Origin: Cunninghamella blakesleeana
Lineage: Eukaryota; Mucoromycota; Mucoromycetes; Mucorales; Cunninghamellaceae
Length of the DNA stretch: 64,000 nt
Assembly: GCA_017871115.1 (NCBI GenBank)
Contig: JAFCIZ010000006.1
Coordinates: 2,108,001-2,172,000 of the forward strand
Direction of reading: 5' to 3'
This document shows, piece after piece, positions 50,279-63,472 of this stretch. The notes under the pieces were generated by a model, which saw only the letters and a program-made list of their open reading frames with translations, did no database searches and had not been told where the DNA came from. A program made the translations under genes and the position numbers. The stretch's first letter is position 1. Every line of letters starts with the position of its first letter.

Positions 50279-50376
50279 CTATATAAATAATAAAGATGTG
50301 ATTGTATAATTAGATAATGATTTATAAGTTATAATATTTATAACTATATAAACAAAAGTATAGAACACGTATTTAC
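50279..50376 (-). other. probable 5' UTR intron of TEF1
   Basis: On the minus strand a donor ACAG|GTAAAT and an acceptor TATATAG lie 98 bp apart, with the acceptor two bases before the TEF1 ATG. Leader introns at this position are common in fungal EF-1alpha genes and often raise expression. Confidence 0.65.
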
Positions 50377-50735
50377 CTGTAAATTAAGTTTGTTAGAAAA
50401 AAAAGTAATAAGTGAAAGAAAGAAAAAAAAATAATTTTTTTTTGCGGCTGAGATTTTATCAAAATTTTTTCACTCGTCACACCTTTTTTTTTTAAAAGAT
50501 CAAAGGAAAAAATAATGTGCGATACAATGACTTTTTAAATAAATAGAATACATAAAAAATTATTATTTTTTGTAAATATATTTAAACTTAAAAATATGTT
50601 TATAACAATAAAAAATTTATTTCAGTATTCAACAAAGAAAAATATGATATGAAAAAATAATATACAAAAAAATAATTATATTAAAAATTGAGTATAAGTG
50701 TTGGTTTTTCCTAAATACAAATCAATTTTTTAAAT

Positions 50736-52520
50736 TTATTCGTTTTCAAATACAGCGGCCATACCCTAAAAAAAATGGAAAGAGATATAGTTCAATATAT
50801 GATTCATATTGTGTATCTAAGAAAGGAAAAGTTCCTGAATATTATACTATTATTATTATTTATCATCAACTTACCATGCCAGTACCAATACACATAGAGG
50901 TAACACCAACCTTCTTACCAGTACGTTTTAAGATAGGGAATAAGGTAGCGATTTGACGAGAACCAGTGCATCCAAGAGGGTGACCGAAAGCAATAGCACC
51001 ACCATTCAAGTTGACCTTTTCGAAAGGAATATTAAGTTTTTCAATGGAGTAAACGGCTTGGGAAGCGAAGGCTTCGTTGATTTCAAATACATCAACATCG
51101 TTGATAGAGATACCAGCTTTTTCAACGGCAACAGGGATGGCATAAGCAGGGCTAAAAATATTAAAAAAATACATATAAATTCAGTCAATGCTATTCTTTT
51201 TTCTTTCACATTCTTTTATTTTTTTTTATTATATTACCCAACACCCATAATCTTAGGAGGAACACCAACAACAGCAGAGGTAATATATTTACCAATGATG
51301 GGTAAACCAAGTTTTTCAGCAGTCTTACGTTTCATTAATAAGACAGCAGCAGCACCATCAGAGACTTGAGAAGCGTTACCAGCGGTAGTAGATCCTTCAT
51401 CATCAAAAGCAGGTCTAAGCTTACCAAGTTTTTCAGCAGTGGTACCGGGACGAACACCATCATCTCTGTCAGCTACAACTTTAGTTTCATTACCATCCTT
51501 ATCTTCAACAATAGCAGTAATAGGAACGATTTCATCCTTGAACCAACCATTCTTTTGGGCTTCAACAGCTTTACGGTGAGATTCAGCAGCGAATTCATCT
51601 TGTTTTTGACGAGTGATTTTGTATTCAGCAGCTACATTTTCAGAAGTGATACTATTTTAAATAAAATAAAAAAGGAAATATGAATAAGTATTTAATATAG
51701 ATTAATTAAAAAAGTATGCGTTATTATTATTGTTTTTTTTAAAATATAAATAAATAAAATCAAAAATAGCTTACCCCATAGGAATAAGACAATCAGCAGC
51801 AGCAGGATTTTCATCAGCAATCTTTTCGGAAGTAGGGGCTAAAGAAGAAGCACCATAGTTCTTGGTCATAGATTCTACACCAGCACCAATACCGATTTCG
51901 ATTAAACCAGTTTGAATAGCAGTGGCAATTTGTACAACAGCTTGAAGACCAGAAGAACATTGACGGTTGACAGTGCTTACGGCAGTAGATTCAGGGAAAC
52001 CAGCATAGAGAGCAGCCATTCTATATGATTATTATTAATAAGCATAATTATAATATGTATAAATTAGATTTTTGTCACCTTACGCTTTTTAAATATGTAT
52101 TTTATCATTATTATTATTTTTCAAAGAAAATAAATTATATATACCTAGAGTTAGTAGCAAGACCACCTTGAGCTAAGACAGTACCAACGGTGATATCATT
52201 AACTAAGGCAGGATCGATCTTGGTTTGGTCTAAAATTCCTTTGAAAACACCAGCCAAGATTTCTATTTAAAACAAGAAAAAAAAGAAAAATATTAATAAA
52301 TAATAATAATATATACCGTGTTTTTATATTTATTTATCTTGTATTATTAAGTACCTTCAGGAAGAGAGTCTTTGAAAGCACCCTTACGAGCACGAGTAAT
52401 AGCAGAACGTAAAGCAGAAACGATAACAACGTCTTCAGGAGATTTGACACCAATCTTGTTAGCAGTGGTGTTGCTAGAGGGAGCAAGATGACCAGAAACT
52501 TGTTGAAGACGAGAAGCCAT
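50736..52520 (-). CDS. POT1: peroxisomal 3-ketoacyl-CoA thiolase
   Basis: Exons 52520-52355, 52262-52145, 52020-51775, 51651-51238, 51151-50875 and 50765-50736 give 416 residues. Thiolase cleaves 3-ketoacyl-CoA to acetyl-CoA and a shortened acyl-CoA, the last step of beta-oxidation. The nucleophilic Cys is in NRQCSSGLQAVVQ, the His in GGAIAFGHPLGCTGSRQ, the second Cys in SMCIGTGMG, and the motif EINEAFASQA is intact. Residues 4-12 are RLQQVSGHL, a full match to the PTS2 consensus R-(L/V/I/Q)-X2-(L/V/I/H)-(L/S/G/A)-X-(H/Q)-(L/A), so import through Pex7 is expected. That separates it from mitochondrial and cytosolic acetyl-CoA acetyltransferases. Biased codon use suggests high expression. Confidence 0.96.
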
Positions 52521-53259
52521 TATAATTTATATATATGTAATATTATTTATTTAAAAAATAAATGAATGAGAGAAAAAAAGAAAAAGAGAACGAAAGAAAA
52601 AAAATGTGGAGTAGAAAAAGGTTAAATATAAAAAATTGAATTAAAGGTTAGTAAGGCTAAATAACCGAATAATATGCGAATTAAGTCACTTTTGTAAGCA
52701 TGTGAAAAATTGGGTTTAAATTTTTATCACTATTAAAGAAAAATGGTCTACCCCGCAAATCAAGCCTGGCTTTTGGTTGGTGGGTAAATCAAATTAGAAA
52801 TACTTTTTTTTCAAATATGGTATCCATCTATTTCATATTATAAAATTATTTTTATTAAATTTTTGATTATAAATAATCCTATCAGTTTATTTTTCTATTT
52901 TTTATTTTTATTTAGTACGTATTATTATTGTTATTGATTTTTATTTTTTTTATTTTTTTTATAATAAAAGGTTATTTCCTTTAAAAAAAAATATTTCTTG
53001 ATAAAAATGATTATGTTATTGTCAAGAGGAAATGATTGATAAATCATATGTTAAGTGTACATAATTGAAGAATCCTTCAATTAAATCCCCGAACCCCATC
53101 ATTGATTAACATTAAGCAGTAGAATAAACAAAAAAGAGTATATTATTTGACGATCAATCAAAATAACTGTTAAATAGTACTTATATTACGAATGGGTCTA
53201 AGTTTCTTTAATTTATTTCTATACATAAAAATTAAAAATATATTTTTTTTAATAAATAA
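52521..53259. other. intergenic spacer upstream of the thiolase
   Basis: About 740 bp between the thiolase start and the 3' end of the Fmp27-like gene, both leftward. A purine-rich stretch at 52565-52620 may be thiolase leader. No gene is seen. Confidence 0.5.
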
Positions 53260-56200
53260 TCAAACCCATTCACTATTTTGTTTTTTTTTATGTTGATTTT
53301 GCAGTCCAGCTGAAGAAATCATTGACAAAGATGGTCCGTTATAATGCTTCCCAAGTAGTAGTCGTCCTTTGGTAGTTAATTCTTCTATTACTGAGTTATC
53401 TGACGTATTATTATGATGTATATCAGTGGAGCTGTGTAGTGATTGTATCGTTTCATGGGCTTTACCCGCTGATTTCTTTCTTCTAAACCTATAAATATAA
53501 ACAAATATAAAGTATGAATATAATTATATATATATATTAGTTACTATGTATTTATGAAACGTATGCTTTTTTTAAAATAATAATAATAATAGTAATAAAA
53601 ACGAAAACAAACTTACTTGCTACTCCATGAAGAATAAGAATGTCCATTAAACATATGCTTTTCGTTAATATCATGGTCATACGATATGGCTGAATGTAAT
53701 GATATATCATCTCTATTGTTATTATTATTATTATCGTATTCATCACTGATACTTTCATCTTCCCAATCATAAGTCACATGACGTGGTGTTATTTCTGTTG
53801 ACGCCGGTATATTAATCATTGTAAAAAGATTAGAATCTGAGAGAGAAGTACTAGCCAAACCTTCAGCTCTAGGATGTAATCGTATTGTTAATTTTTCTTT
53901 TAATAAAGCTCTACTATTATTCAATAAAGCTGCACGCATAAAATCTATTTTTTATATATATGGGTGGGTATAATAAGATAATATTTAGACAAATTTAGCT
54001 ATACGCGTTCCTATTTTATTTGTTTTAATAATTGATATTTATTTATATATGAGTTGTTACCTCTTTTGATATTGTTGATGAGTTCAAACCAAGACCAAGT
54101 TTTATTACGATATTCTAAATAGGGTTGTTGGAATGCAAACTCTCTTAAATCTTCTATGTTTTTTTCTTTTGGACCCTATTAAATTAAATATCAAAAAAAT
54201 TAAGTTTTTAATGTATATTAGAACACGATGCTTCACTTTTTTTTTAAAGGTGATTGGTTTTTTTTAAGATTGTTGATCTTTTTCATTTTGAACTTCACAT
54301 TACCTTGTAAGATAGACAATGTTTTGTACCAGGAATTTTAACAAGAATAAAAGTTCGGTTTCCAGAAGCGCGTTTCTTCATTACCAATAAATCATCTGTT
54401 TGATCTGGAGCTTTTTGTTTATTTCGTTTTAATGATTTTATTGACTGATTTGAAGGAGGACCATTTAATGCAATACTACTTCCACTTTGATTATCATTAG
54501 CTGAATCCATTTGTTCTGACCGTGGTGGTGAGCCAACTATGACGGTAGGTGAGGCCCAAGATGAGCTATCTGATATAGACATGGGTGGTACAGTGTCTAT
54601 CGTTGCTGATCGTTGGTAATTTGATTTGTTACGACTGCATATACTATCTTTGTCTTTGTCTTTAAATTCCAAATTGATAGGTGATAGTTTATTTAAACTC
54701 TCGCTAGTTATTGATATGTTATCACTTCCACCCCCAATTGAGCCATTATATGTTGATGTATTTGAAAATGTAGTTGGAGAGGTATTATTAGTTTGATTGG
54801 AAATAGTACTGTTAGTATTTGTGACATTAGTATTATTATTATTGCTATTATTATTGCTTGTGCTATTAGATGCGTTTTGTGCTGCAATTTGCTGATTATC
54901 TTTTTGACGTTTTTCAGCTGGAAAGAAATAAGAAGCCATGGTTTTTCCAAAATCATAAGTCATTTGAAGTCTAAGTGGAAATAAGTTGATTTCTAAATGT
55001 TGAATTACGGGTATACCACCCACAGGAGCAAGTGCTACTAAATAACATCGTAGCATTTTATGTCTTGAGAAATCAGGAAGTTTAGTACGATTATCGATAA
55101 AAGGTGAAAGAACTTCAGTGTATACTGGATTTTGAGAAGTATTTTTAACTTGAAGAAGATCTACTTCTACTGTATTGATATGAGAATGATCATCTTTATT
55201 AACTAATGTAAAGGTTGTATTATTAAGATGCCATTCACATAACGGTGTTTCACTATCTATACGCATTTCCCAACTAATTTTTTCTGCTGAAAATACAAAT
55301 TTCAAATTACTTGATGCTTCGTTATGATGAATATTTCGTCGATTTGATTGTAATGCTTTAATGGCTTCCATTCCAAGATAAAGGTCCTGATAAGAATCTT
55401 GGAGTGCTATACTGATTTTTTTAAATTCTTCTAACTGAGATGGGTCCAATATTGCAAGATTTTGTGTATAATTGTCTCGTATATTCATGTATTGCCGTGA
55501 TCGTTGTTGTAATTCCACAATATTTTCTGTTGTATCAGATAATCCGCCTTGATCAGCTGCTAGCATAATTTCATGTAATCTTTCCAATCTCTCTTTTTTC
55601 GCTGGTTCCTTATATAATAATAAATCAACTACTACTTCATAAATTGCATTGTATTGAGATGAATCTGCTGTCAAGGCTAAGTTGGGGAAATTTACATGAA
55701 TGTTATCACACCTTTCTTCTAATGGGTAATACCGATTATATAACGCACCATGGGTTTTAAGTCGTAATTTATTATATCTGTCTATTTGAATAGTTGGTGA
55801 GAGTTGGGTACCTACACGTTGAAATTTATCACTCTTTTTCACATAACTAATTAACATTTCGGACGGAATCCAGGTCAACCAATGTTCATGTCCTTTAGCA
55901 CCATAGTGATTATCAAATAATAGATCTACAGTATCAAACTTTTCTTTTTTTGCTACAAAGAATTGAGTGTTGTCAAAGCTAATAATGGTTCGATTCTTCA
56001 CCAACTGCATTTCCAATTCTGTTTCTTTATCTTCTGTAATACCAAAAGCCTTCACTTGCATCCGTTCATTTGACATCAAAACTAAATTATCGGGATCTCG
56101 ATCACTTTGAAGACTGATTTGAGGGTTGAGTAAATCCAAAAGGTAACTACTTTGCATACTATACCCTGTTGGGAGGTTTTGAATATGCTTGGCAGGGTTG

Positions 56201-59200
56201 TTTACATCTTCATTAAATAGCTGATTTCCATGTTGATCATCGTTTACAGCTGTATTTTCAGTTTCATTTTGAACATAAAATTTTTTATCTTTTTCAGCTA
56301 ACAATTGATCCAATAATTGTTGCGCTGCTTCGTTGTCTAAACCTTCATCATCATCATCTGTAAATACGTGACTTTGTCTTTGTTTTCGTTTAAGTTGGTG
56401 CTTTTCTGATATATCACGTAAAAATTTAACTGCACGAGCTGACATATAATACGAGATTGCACGTTTATGCTCCTGTAGATCCATAAAATGATATACAATG
56501 TTTCGCACAGAGTTGTTCCAAATGATTTGAGGATTATGTATTATATAACGAGTTTGAAAGTGGCCCATCGCTTCTTCCCATAGAGATGTTGAATCTTGAC
56601 CAAATATAGTTGATATATGGTGTGCTGTCTTATTACCAATTTGATTACAGCTGTCTGAGTGCGATCTGGCAGGAGCTAAAAGGCCTTTAATGTAGTGTTG
56701 AAGTAAATCACGTTTTTCAAATAATGTTTCAGTTTTTTCTACGATGGTTTTTGACTATAATTAAAAAAAATAAATGTATAAATATAAATATATAAAAATA
56801 AAAAATGTTTGAATTGGATATATATTAGCTATTTAAATTATTACTTCGTTCAATAATGAATCATCGCCTGCTTTTTCAGCTAGTTTACGTTCAACTATAT
56901 GTAATCTTGTTTGGTGTTTTCTAATTTGAATATCAATATTTTTACGCCTTTCTTCCAATAGCATCATTTGCATTTCACGAGTATCTAATATATATATATA
57001 TAAAACATGCCAATTAATAACAATGGATGAATTATGTACTTATATATGTGCATAAACTAATACTGTTATTTACCTGCTGCAGTTCCAATGATACAGTCAT
57101 GTGTCCCACGTAAATATTGATATTTTTTAACATCTTTAGGATCATTTTGTTTAATATAATACATGCAGGGTGAAAAAGCAAATGGTAATACTTTAACTTT
57201 AGGTGTTATTTCTGGATTAATTACATTTAATTCTATAAAGTCTTTCATATCTATCCAAGTTGAATCCGTTTCATCTTCATCTGCTCTTCTATCAGTTCCA
57301 TCCATAAGGTCAGGATCTGTTTCATCAACTGATGTAGAGTCCGCATTAGTGTTGTTCGCTTCATCATTAATTGATTGTTCGTCATTAGAATTACATTGAT
57401 TATCAACAAAAGTAGCACGTACTACACGAAGATCAATATTTCTTAATTCTAATTCAGCTTCATTTATCGTCCAGTTTGGTTTTGGTTGCTTTTGTTGAAG
57501 TTCGTTATTATTTTCATTATTTTCATTATTATTATTATTATTAAAATCAGGTGTTTCACGTTGTTGATGCAAATCGATACTGAATTTTTTAATTTGTGCT
57601 TTGAGACCTACAGAATCACCTAAACCTTCTATACATTGTGTTCCATCTGTTAAATTTTCATCTTTATAAAAATAACCCAGTCGCAGCGAATTTACAACAA
57701 CCTTGTATTTCATAGATCTCATATGTACACTAAACTTTTTTGGACGTCTTGAATCAAGTCGAGGATATAGTGAGCCAGTACGTAATGGGTAGCTCATATT
57801 TCCACCAAAGAGTCTAAAGCAAGCTAAAAAGTGTTCCACAAAATTAGGTGATAGATGAAGGGAATTAACCAAGCGTTCGCTATTATCTAATTTCGAGAAT
57901 ATATGATCATTATCGGATAGTTTTATAATACTCATTGAAAAGTGAATAAAATCAGATCTAAAACCAGCAAATGCATCGTATCCCTATTAGAGAAATATAT
58001 AAATAATAAAGCATAAATAATAAAAATAAATAATAAATATTACGTATGTGTTTATCTTGTTTTTTATTATTATAAATATATATAATTTTTTTTAAAAATA
58101 AAATAAAATAAAAATATATTTATTACCTTTCCATTATTAGGCATGGCATCAACAGCACGACGAGATTTATATTTCACTTTATAATGGGGAAGAAAGTTCA
58201 AATGACGACAGCGTTCTTTTCCATTTTTGCCACCTTCACATATTTCACATTCTCCAGTACACAGTCGTTCTAAATGACAACCAAGTCCCATTCTTATTCC
58301 ACCAGTAAATTTAAGAGCCACTTTTAGAAACCTTTTAGTTGATGTTTCATTTTCTGTGCTAGATAATGAACACATAGAATACATACGCCCATCATCATTT
58401 TCATCATCACCATCGTATCCGAAAGGTTTATTAACTGATAGTCTGTTTAAATTATTACTTCCATTTTGATCATTTTGGTTAAAGCGATTCTCAATAGGTA
58501 GTAGTAAGTGCGGTTCACGGTAGCCACCATTAAGTAAATCGGGTACACCAAAGAGTAAATCTTCACTAATAATTTGCATAAATTCACCTTGCGGATTATT
58601 ATGTCCCATTAACCATACAACATTTTTTTTCCATAGTTTAGCCAACCCAAAACCACGATCCGACATATCATAAGGATCACGCGTGCCCTTAAGCACTAAA
58701 GCTAAATCACCACCACCAACAAACGAAATTTTTGTACGAGTATGGATCATTAATCTTATCTTGTCCCACATACCAATTTTATCAGATGGGTCCACCGATG
58801 GTCTTGTAAATGTATCCATTGTCCTACTTAAATCTTGAATAGCTGGTTGATAAGGTACACACCAACATATACTACAAAGTCGATCTGTGTGAACATCGAT
58901 ATTAACAATAGAGTAAAATTTTGGTGGAGATGAGGATCGTACTATTTCTACATTATATTGTAATCCATTGATTTCGTTTTTATCTTTTAATATTGATAAT
59001 ATAACCGATCTTGTCGAATCCAAAGTTCCTACTTGGTCACCAAAAACATAATCACCAGTTAAGGACCATGTTTTTCCATCACTTCCATCTTGATTTTGAC
59101 TTGAGGGTACATACAAGAAAGGAATTGGATAATCACGAAGTTGAACCCATGTTTCGTCACCTGTCCAATCTATATGAAATGGAACCAGAGTTGAAAAGTC

Positions 59201-62200
59201 TGTATCTAGAGGCACACCTTTACCAACATCATACATAAATTTTCTTGTTTCATCTATTGCAAAAATTGGTTGTCTTAGATCAAAATTCATTTCAAGCATT
59301 GTAAAATCGAATAATGGGAAATAGCGAGGTAAATCATCTATATCAATATTGAATAAATCTGCTAAAGAAGTTAAGCTACCATTACCACTAACACTATCAT
59401 TACTATTATCATTTTCGTCATTATCATCATTATCATCATCGTCATGCCATTTTAAATCACGTTGTGTTATTGAAGAACGGTAATCTTGACTACGGAAATT
59501 TTCAAACATCGTTGTTTCTTGTTGAATAGCTGCATTAATATGTTTTATCCATGTATTTGAATTATGCTCATTAAGCCGTTGTTTTGCATACTGCACTCTT
59601 TCTTCACCTTCAGTTTTAGCTTTTACTTCGAATGCTTCTAAAACGTCTAATCTTGATCGTTGTTCAACTAAACCAGTTCTCCAAATTAACCGTAATCTTG
59701 CTTCAAAAGAGTCATCTTCAAAATGAATCATTAGTTTTTTACAATTTAATTTGATACGTGGAATAGAAACTGGTGTGTTTTTAACTGTTGGTCCAAAATA
59801 AGTAAATGGGATAACACCAGATAATCTAGGGGATAGTGATTTAAAGTATTTCAATAGATTGACGCTATTATCAACAATATCAGCAATTATATAACGGTAA
59901 GGCGCACGGAAATAAAATTTTGACATCGATATTTGATAAGTTGGTTTTTTTGAAATATGTTCAGCATCATTATTACTTGTTTCTGTTTCTTTAATGAATT
60001 GAATACTGTCAATTTCTAAAAGTTGGTCCCATTTTGATACATCATTTACTGATACTCCAAAAAGTGTTGCATTTTGTGTATTAAGTACTAATTTATGTTG
60101 ATGTTCTTTATTATTTTCAATACGTGTACTATCCATTCGTAAAAATAAACCAACATCGTTGGGTAGCGTCGCATGTATATCAAAGCGGTTAAGCTGTAGC
60201 TGTATTTTATTAATATCCCACCATTTAATTTTAATATCTGCTGATGATATTTTTTTAGTTATTGTTGTTGTTGGCGTTAATGAAGTTGCAGATATAATTT
60301 TCTTTATATTTTTTAACCCGTATAAAGATATCATAAGAGCATAATGATTTGCTGTAGTAAAACGAAGTCCACATTGCTTGATTACAATTGCTACATCCAA
60401 TAAATAAAGTTCATCTTTGTATTCCAAAGAAAGGTTTGCATTGATTCTTGGTACCCAAAATATTAAGTCATCTTGTTGGAAATCTCGAATAGGCTGTTGT
60501 TGTATTTGGGAAAGCTTACCGATTTTTTTTGAGACTTTAATAGATTTAATTGTTAAGTGGATTGTGCTTGCATTTTGATGGTGCTGATCATTGTAATATA
60601 AGTCATTGTTTTTATCCATACTATATCGGTTGTCATTTCTTTCCAATGTCGCATATTCTGTTTTATGAGAAGAACCATGAAATCCAAAGTTGATTTTATT
60701 TACTTTTGTTATTACACGTGCATATATATCTTCAGTTGGTGAATTGTCTATGTATCCATCAGGGACATCTCTTTTTCCTTTAATACCCATATCAACACCT
60801 TCCATTATAAAAATTGATTGTGATAGAGTGATGTTGATTTTAAACCATTTTATCCAATTATTCATAATGTTATTTATTTTTTTAGCAGTGGATTGTGATT
60901 CTTGTATTATAGGTTGAAGATTTGGAATTGGTGTAGTTTTTAGACTTTTTAATTCATGAATTATATGCAACCAATACAGTAGAGTATATTCATTTTCAGT
61001 AGTTGTAATTGACACAAATGGATTAATGCACACATTTGCTATTTTAATATCAACTTCGTTGTGTTCATTTTTTATATTCCAGATAACCATTGCTTTATCT
61101 TCATCATTAAAGGTGACCATACGTGTACCAATATGAATATCAAATGAGCCAATAGTTAAAGGTGATGACATTGGTTTAGTACTATTTTTTTGAGTGTTTA
61201 ATTTTATATTATAAATGGCCAGTCTACCTGCTGTATTATAAATCCATTTATGTCGTCCGGTGTTATCGTTATCATCATTTTCATTTGCTTCGCTTTGTCT
61301 AAATTTCCAGCTATTTCTAAATAATTTTCGCCATTTTCCATCTTGTTTTCGATTTCGAACCACATTTTCTGTCGATAAAGGTTGCTGATCTTGTTTTTGG
61401 TAATCTTTTAAAATTGAACGTTGACTTTCATTTTCTAATCTATATTCACCTGATGCAGATAATATAATAGTTGACCATTGAATAGTACCTTGATATTGGT
61501 CTTTTGCTCTACTGTCACCATGCTGATACGGTAATTTAAAATCTATATGTAATTGTTCCATTTTTATAGTAACATCAAATTTTGGTAGGTATTTTTTAGT
61601 TGTTTGTGATGTACTATTAATAGAATTTTTTGAAGAAGGTCGCTTGATAGTAGCCAATGATTTAATTACTGTCATTGTATTCGTATCAATGTTTATACCA
61701 GGATTGGATATTGTTAATTCACTTTGTATAAAACGTTTATTCGGTCCATCACTGGTCATCCCAATAATAACATTTACATCTATTTCCGGTAATGATAGTA
61801 TTTGAGCATATTCTTTAGATGGATAAGATGTATTATAAACAAAGAAGTTTGAATGTTTTAATTCCAATTGTAATTTTCCTTGTAATCCATTTTGCACTGC
61901 CTATTATATAATTTTAATTAAGGGTAAATGAAATAAATATATATGATTAACAAGAATATATATATATATATATATATATATCATATTACAACTATTATTA
62001 TTATATTACCTGTATTGCCAAGCATTTATCAGACTTTAATATAGTTGAAGTGATACAATTAATGTCGAAGCCAATAGTATAATCATGATAATTTTGTAAA
62101 ATTCTAGTTTGTGATATATTTATAGAAACTGATTTAAAAATATCATATAAGTAGGATCCCTGCTTCTTTTTATATACTGTTTGATTTTCAATTCGTTGTT

Positions 62201-63179
62201 GTTCTTTTTCTAGTTGAATATCATTTGTTGTGATAGCTTTTTTTAGTTTTTTGATTTCCAAAAGTTTATCTACATGTATATTGATAGCATCCACTTGAAT
62301 ATTCACATCCACATCTTTTAAAGTCAGGCAACCCGCAGATAAATGACAAGATATTGCTATCCTTCCACCTTGGGGTAGTATTAAACCTTTGTCGCCAATA
62401 GTTATGGATCCAATTTGGACTATTATTTCGAAATATTTTTCTTTGAACAGGTGTTGAGCACGTTTAATAGAATGACGTTGGTGTTTAGAATTTAGAGATA
62501 AAGTATTTTGATCAGAACTAGGTATATCTTTTATATTTAATGAATGTATGCTGAAATCCGTATGAGCCGAATTTTTATTATTTTGTTGAGTTATAGCCGC
62601 AAAAAGAATTGAAGATAAGTTTATATCATGGATATTCAACATAGTATTGCCTTCTACAGTTATGAGTATCCCATTAAACTGAACGTCAAAATAATTTGCC
62701 AGTCCAGCCATTAATAATTGTGCAGGCAAAGCTGTTACAAATTTCACAATGCTTTTAACTAATGATATCGAGTAAATCCACGGTTTATGAGGTATATATC
62801 CAATACTTGAAACTCGACTGGAAAGGGATTTTCGTGAGGTAGTGTTTTTGTTTTTATTTTTAGAAGAGGAAGCCTTGAATAATTTTTGTAAATCATTGAT
62901 AGATAAATGAATATGTTCAATATATAAAGTAATCCAAGCTGTAGATAAGGAAGATGACCGGTTTTTAATACGTAATTTTATTTTACCAATAGTGATGGAG
63001 AACATTTCTGTTTCTTGTTGATCCTTTGAATTTTGAAAATAGTTAATATCAGTAATCGAAAAAAAACCGATATGCCCAAAGCTTAGTTTAAAGTGTAACG
63101 CGATCATCCATTTTAATAGTAAACGTAAAAGTATGAATACTAAAACGATAATCACATAGTGGTAAAAACAAAGAGACAT
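53260..63179 (-). CDS. FMP27: Fmp27/SABRE/Hobbit-type bridge-like lipid transfer protein
   Basis: Eight exons: 63179-62010, 61900-58127, 57983-57074, 56984-56845, 56754-54304, 54175-54061, 53944-53617 and 53488-53260, 3,038 residues. The N-terminus (YHYVIIVLVFILLRLLLKW) is one membrane segment, probably an ER anchor. The long body is made of beta-rich repeats (RBG type) and includes the family GFWDK-region segment GMWDKIRLMIHTRTKISFVGG, preceded by DWTGDETWVQLRDYPIPFLY and YFPLFDFTMLEMNFDLRQP. Later parts contain WLTWIPSEMLISYVKKSDKF and the C-terminal FELINNIKRDFMRAALLNN. Proteins of this family (yeast Fmp27, plant SABRE, fly Hobbit, human BLTP2) form elongated hydrophobic channels that move lipids at membrane contact sites. 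Low-complexity Asn/Ser stretches interrupt it, for example near 54800-54890. The family call is secure; substrate and contact site are inferred from homologues. Confidence 0.94.
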
Positions 63180-63472
63180 ATCTGTGCCTCCAGTATTAAC
63201 AATAATAACAAAAAGTTAAATTGAAAGTAAAGTAAAGAAAAAAAAAAATTAAAGGGAAGAAAAAGAGAAAAAAAAAAAACCGGTACCTAAAAAAGGAAAC
63301 GGAACACAAATTTTTTTCAATTATTTATTATATTTTAAAACTAAACTTTAGTAAAAAATAAAAAGCACATTTGACTTTTTTTTGAACACTATGTATTTTT
63401 AAACATATTTTTCTATTATTTTTTTTTCTATTATTTATTTATTTATTCATTTTATACAAAAGCAGATCGTAA
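63180..63472. other. short tandem spacer
   Basis: About 290 bp between the Fmp27-like start and the stop of the next leftward gene. It contains purine-rich runs (63230-63285) and T runs, and no coding signal. Confidence 0.6.
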
